Part shown: positions 60,716-64,000 of the stretch, one piece after another
Numbering within the stretch: position 1 is the stretch's first letter
Layout of the letters: every line of letters starts with the position of its first letter
Notes under the pieces: generated by a model
The model's database searches: none
Seen by the model: the letters and a program-made list of their open reading frames with translations, nothing else
What the model was told of the DNA's origin: nothing
Source: Piper betle
Lineage: Eukaryota; Streptophyta; Magnoliopsida; Piperales; Piperaceae
Direction of reading: 5' to 3'
Length of the DNA: 64,000 nucleotides
NCBI GenBank assembly: GCA_033002965.1
Contig: JAURVB010010156.1
Location: 1 to 64,000, forward strand
Position numbers and translations under genes: made by a program

Positions 60716-63700
60716 TCAAAATATAATCCTCAGCACTGCTACAATGAACTTGTTGGTCATCGCATCACAAAAGTTGAAGAATGCAAATCTGAGATCTCTT
60801 CTGAGTACGAGAGTGCCAAATGCCACCCAAAAACCCACCGCAAAGCCAGATAACATTCCGATATAAAACCACGTCGTAACAATTGTAGAAGCACTGCCAT
60901 GTTGATCACCACCTGGGAGAGGGAGTGGTGCTGTTGCATTTTGACACGACTTTTCCAGTGGTGGACCGCAAAGGTCAAGATTGTTGGCAAAAGATGAAGC
61001 GTCGAAAGTAAGGAACTGAGGCCCAATGGGTATTCTTCCTAGTAAGCGATTGTTTGAGAAATTCAACTTACTTAGAAACATTAGCTGTGACAAGCTTTGA
61101 GGAATTGCACCAGTGAGCCGGTTATTCGAGAGATCAAGACTCTCCAAATTTACCAGTTCTCCTATGCTCCACGGAATTTGTCCCATCAATTCATTGTAAG
61201 ACATATTCAAGAACTTCAATTTAGAAAGACTCATTAACTTCTCAGGAATTGCACCTTGGAAATGGTTGTCGGAGAGGTCTATACTTGTGACCAAATGAAG
61301 GATTCTGTCATATTCCAAATCCAACCCCTTGATCAGTAGCACCACCTTCTCAACATAGAGTTCGGCAAAATGTCCATAAGACGATGACTCTGTTATGTTC
61401 CCGTCGTCCAATCCTTGCATTGGGGGGAATTGTGGAATGCGCCCTGATAACGTGTTGCGACTTACATCGAAGACTTGGAGCTGGTGCATGCGGGAAATAT
61501 TGGCTGGTATTTCCCCGTCAAACAAGTTTTCACTTAATCTAAGGACTCTCAAGCTTGTATTAAACATGAGAGGTGCAATGCTTCCAGAAATCTGGTTCTG
61601 ACCAATGTCTAGAACTTCCAATTGCCCACATTTCCCAATTGAAACTGGTAGCTTCCCTGACAGTATGTTTTTGTTTAAGTGCAGCGACTTGAGCTCTGTC
61701 AAGTTCCCAATGGACTCTGGTATGTCGCCAAATAAATAGTTACTACTTAAGTCAAGCTTTTCAAGAACACCACAATTACCTATGTTTGGGGGAATTTTTC
61801 CGGTAATCTGATTTTTAGAAATGTCAAAGAGCTTCAATTTGCATGCTTGAAAAATTGAGCTGGGAATTGGTCCACTGAGTTGGTTGCTGTGAGCTAAAAG
61901 GATGTAAAAGGAAGCCAGACTTTGAGGTATCGGACCATAGAAGTTATTTGCTGAAATATCAAGAATGCCGGAATTGAAACTACTTCTAATTTGAGGTAAA
62001 CTTCCGGACATTTTATTGTAACTAAGGTCAAGATACAAAAAAAACAACGTCGACAATGATTTGGGAAGGTGGCCTTCGATGTGGTTGTGAGCAAGACTTA
62101 AGTGGGGAAATGATGGAGAAGAAGCCCACTGCCAAAACCATCTAGGAAGAGTTCCCCCGAGAGATGTGTTGGACATACCAAGACTCCAAATGTGTTTCTG
62201 GGTTTGAAGCCAAAGTGGAAATCGGGTGCCAACATGGCATGATCCGACATCGAGCACATTGAGTTGAAATGGTGGCACCCAATCGTTTCTAATGTCAATG
62301 GCCAACAGATTGGAGGAGAGATCAAGGTATTTCAATTGGCTTAGTCGTTCAAAATAAGTCTCATCAAGGGAACCACTCAACGAATTGTTGCCGAGTATAA
62401 GGGTCGTCAACGTGGACACCTTGGAGAGGGCTGGGGGAAGTGTGCCATGGAGATTGTTGGACGAAAGAGTCAGGTCGGAGAGAGACGGTAGATCTCCTAA
62501 CCAGCTGGGAATGGTGCCATGGAGATTGTTGGATGAAAGATCAATGGACTCGAGGCTTTGAAGAGTAGTGGTGCTGTTTATAAGATGTGATCCTTGGGAG
62601 CATTGAGGGAGTTCCTCCAGCAAATTCTCTTGCATAAAAAGTTTCCGTAAGCTGTGCAAGTGGCAAATTGCGTTTGGGATTTTTCCGCCAAGGCGGTTAG
62701 ACGACAAGTCTATATTAAGGAGGGAAGTTAAATTGCCGATTGACTCAGGGATGATGCCGGCCAAGTCGTTTTTATTCAAATCAAGCTCGACGAGAGAAGA
62801 CAAGCGACCAATCGAGCCAGGAATTTCTCCATTGAACTGATTGCGAGACAAGTCCATCTTCCTAATACTCGTCCACCCTGTCGCAAATATATCGGAGCAG
62901 TTCCCAACAATCATGAAATTACTATTCAAATCCAGGGTCTGCAAGTGGGGCAACTTGGAGAGGCCGTCGTAAGGAAGAGGCCCATGCAAATTATTAAAAG
63001 AGAGATCAAGAGACTCGAGGCTACTCATGTTTGCCAGCCACGTTGGAATATTGGACGAATGATTGTTGAAGCTCAGATCGAGGACTCGGAGGGTGGTGAG
63101 GTTGAGGGCAGGCAGAGTGTCGGGAAAGGTGCAGGACATAAGATGGAGTTCAAGGAGAAAGGTGAGATTGTTGGCTGCATGTTCCCAAAAATGAGGCCGA
63201 GCAGCGCTAGAGAGGAATACTTGATTCATGTTGAGGTATTTCAGATTTAGCATTCCCTCAAGCCACTTCACACTACTGCTTCTTAAGCCGAAATCATTAC
63301 TTCCCACGTCCAAGTATTGGAGCTTAGAGAGATTCCCTAGTTGGCTGGGTATTTCTCCATAAAACCCAGAATATGACAAGTTCAAGTATTGCAACTCTCT
63401 TATCGAACCCAAGAAGCTGGGAATAGAAGCTCCAGTAAAACGATTGTCGCTCAAGTCAAGGTATCTGAGATGCTTTAGTTCAAGCAAAGCAGGGCTCAAT
63501 ACCCCACTCAAACTCCAATCCCCCGTGTATGGTTCATTATAGTTAGACTTACGATATTCACCACGCAAGTCAAGCTTAAGAACATACCCGGTCAGGTTGT
63601 GACAGGTGATTCCCGTCCATTTGCAGCAGTCTGGTCTCCTCTCGGCATTCCATGAGTCGAGAGGAAGGTGGAAGTTCTTAAGCTCATGTTTGAACATGAG

Positions 63701-63856
63701 GAGAGCCTCCCTCTCCTCGTCATGGCAGCCATTGTGGTCGGACTGTTTGTTGTCCTTGTGGAGGTCACTGCAAGCTGCGCTGCAGAAGATGCTCGACGCC
63801 AAAAGAAGTGCTAGGGCAACTTCTGATCTGATCGTACAAGCCCAATTTCTCCCCAT
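60716..63856 (-). CDS. LRR receptor-like protein, EIX-type
   Basis: An uninterrupted 1046-residue minus-strand frame. A signal peptide covers about residues 1-29. An LRRNT_2 cap follows (EREALLMFKHELKN, DCCKWTGITCHNLTGYV). Roughly thirty extracellular LRRs of the plant type (LxxLxLSxNxLxGxIPxxL) run from about residue 105 to 930, with an island near LLIKGLDLEYDRILHLVTSI. A cap with LDLCGPPLEKSC, an acidic juxtamembrane stretch and one transmembrane helix (about 995-1018, WFYIGMLSGFAVGFWVAFGT) come next, then a short cytosolic tail of about 28 residues with no kinase. This is the layout of EIX1/EIX2-type receptor-like proteins, which sense apoplastic ligands and signal through SOBIR1-like kinases. 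The ligand is unknown. The single exon, length and tail are normal. Confidence 0.95.
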   Translation of the reverse strand: MGRNWACTIRSEVALALLLASSIFCSAACSDLHKDNKQSDHNGCHDEEREALLMFKHELKNFHLPLDSWNAERRPDCCKWTGITCHNLTGYVLKLDLRGEYRKSNYNEPYTGDWSLSGVLSPALLELKHLRYLDLSDNRFTGASIPSFLGSIRELQYLNLSYSGFYGEIPSQLGNLSKLQYLDVGSNDFGLRSSSVKWLEGMLNLKYLNMNQVFLSSAARPHFWEHAANNLTFLLELHLMSCTFPDTLPALNLTTLRVLDLSFNNHSSNIPTWLANMSSLESLDLSFNNLHGPLPYDGLSKLPHLQTLDLNSNFMIVGNCSDIFATGWTSIRKMDLSRNQFNGEIPGSIGRLSSLVELDLNKNDLAGIIPESIGNLTSLLNIDLSSNRLGGKIPNAICHLHSLRKLFMQENLLEELPQCSQGSHLINSTTTLQSLESIDLSSNNLHGTIPSWLGDLPSLSDLTLSSNNLHGTLPPALSKVSTLTTLILGNNSLSGSLDETYFERLSQLKYLDLSSNLLAIDIRNDWVPPFQLNVLDVGSCHVGTRFPLWLQTQKHIWSLGMSNTSLGGTLPRWFWQWASSPSFPHLSLAHNHIEGHLPKSLSTLFFLYLDLSYNKMSGSLPQIRSSFNSGILDISANNFYGPIPQSLASFYILLAHSNQLSGPIPSSIFQACKLKLFDISKNQITGKIPPNIGNCGVLEKLDLSSNYLFGDIPESIGNLTELKSLHLNKNILSGKLPVSIGKCGQLEVLDIGQNQISGSIAPLMFNTSLRVLRLSENLFDGEIPANISRMHQLQVFDVSRNTLSGRIPQFPPMQGLDDGNITESSSYGHFAELYVEKVVLLIKGLDLEYDRILHLVTSIDLSDNHFQGAIPEKLMSLSKLKFLNMSYNELMGQIPWSIGELVNLESLDLSNNRLTGAIPQSLSQLMFLSKLNFSNNRLLGRIPIGPQFLTFDASSFANNLDLCGPPLEKSCQNATAPLPLPGGDQHGSASTIVTTWFYIGMLSGFAVGFWVAFGTLVLRRDLRFAFFNFCDAMTNKFIVAVLRIIF

Positions 63857-64000
63857 ATTGATCTGCTACCAATTTCACATATGAATGTCATCGACCATGT
63901 ATGCCTGCGTATATATGGACCACGAAAATTGTTTCTCCTTCTCTTTTTGACGTACTTTTTTCTCTTTACGAAAATACTATTTGTATTAAGCTGTTATTAA
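63857..64000 (-). other. Upstream flank of the RLP gene
   Basis: A short AT-rich flank. A tatatat word near 63910-63917 on the plus strand could serve as a TATA box about 55-60 bases before the ATG. Confidence 0.4.

Overview
The window is nuclear DNA of a flowering plant. The genes have spliceosomal introns with GT-AG borders, and the protein families are plant ones: an Alba protein with RGG repeats, a fused mitochondrial HPPK-DHPS, plastid cystathionine beta-lyase, a dirigent protein, plant YY1 and an LRR receptor-like protein. Intergenic DNA is AT-rich, with long (TA)n tracts and many decayed transposons. I cannot place it below angiosperm from sequence alone. All exon models come from reading splice sites and protein similarity by eye; no search was run.

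Layout. 1-11 kb is a gene-free cluster of LTR-retrotransposon remnants, including a large inverted arrangement and a solo LTR. An Alba-domain gene sits at 12.4-15.8 kb (+). From 16.9 to 27.9 kb lies a tandemly multiplied HPPK-DHPS locus. It has a 5'-only copy, then a second copy whose two halves are separated by about 6 kb of inserted DNA (a Mutator-like element with a FAR1-type transposase, a 37-bp minisatellite and a hAT MITE), then the main copy (+). An unprocessed pseudogene of V-ATPase subunit B fills 28.8-34.2 kb. Next come QCR9 (-, 35.1-36.6 kb), a single-exon dirigent gene (+, 38.2-38.7 kb) and cystathionine beta-lyase (-, 39.3-43.4 kb, 13 exons, one frameshift).

43.5-54 kb is again transposon territory: a foldback element in a TA microsatellite, and a long LTR split by another repeat-rich insertion. 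The last 10 kb holds a small gene with a DUF688-like motif (-), a second GC-rich foldback element about 200 bp upstream of it, a six-exon YY1 zinc-finger gene (-) with a Copia gag relic in an intron, and an intact 1046-aa LRR receptor-like protein (-).

The genes do not form one pathway; this is an ordinary plant neighbourhood. Two metabolic genes, HPPK-DHPS (folate) and CBL (methionine), carry single-base indels, so each could be a recent pseudogene or a homopolymer error in the assembly. The most novel-looking signal is a group of long-terminal-inverted-repeat elements with GC-rich arms, each lying in a (TA)n tract. One of them may carry the FAR1/MULE transposase and so could be the autonomous partner of the others.
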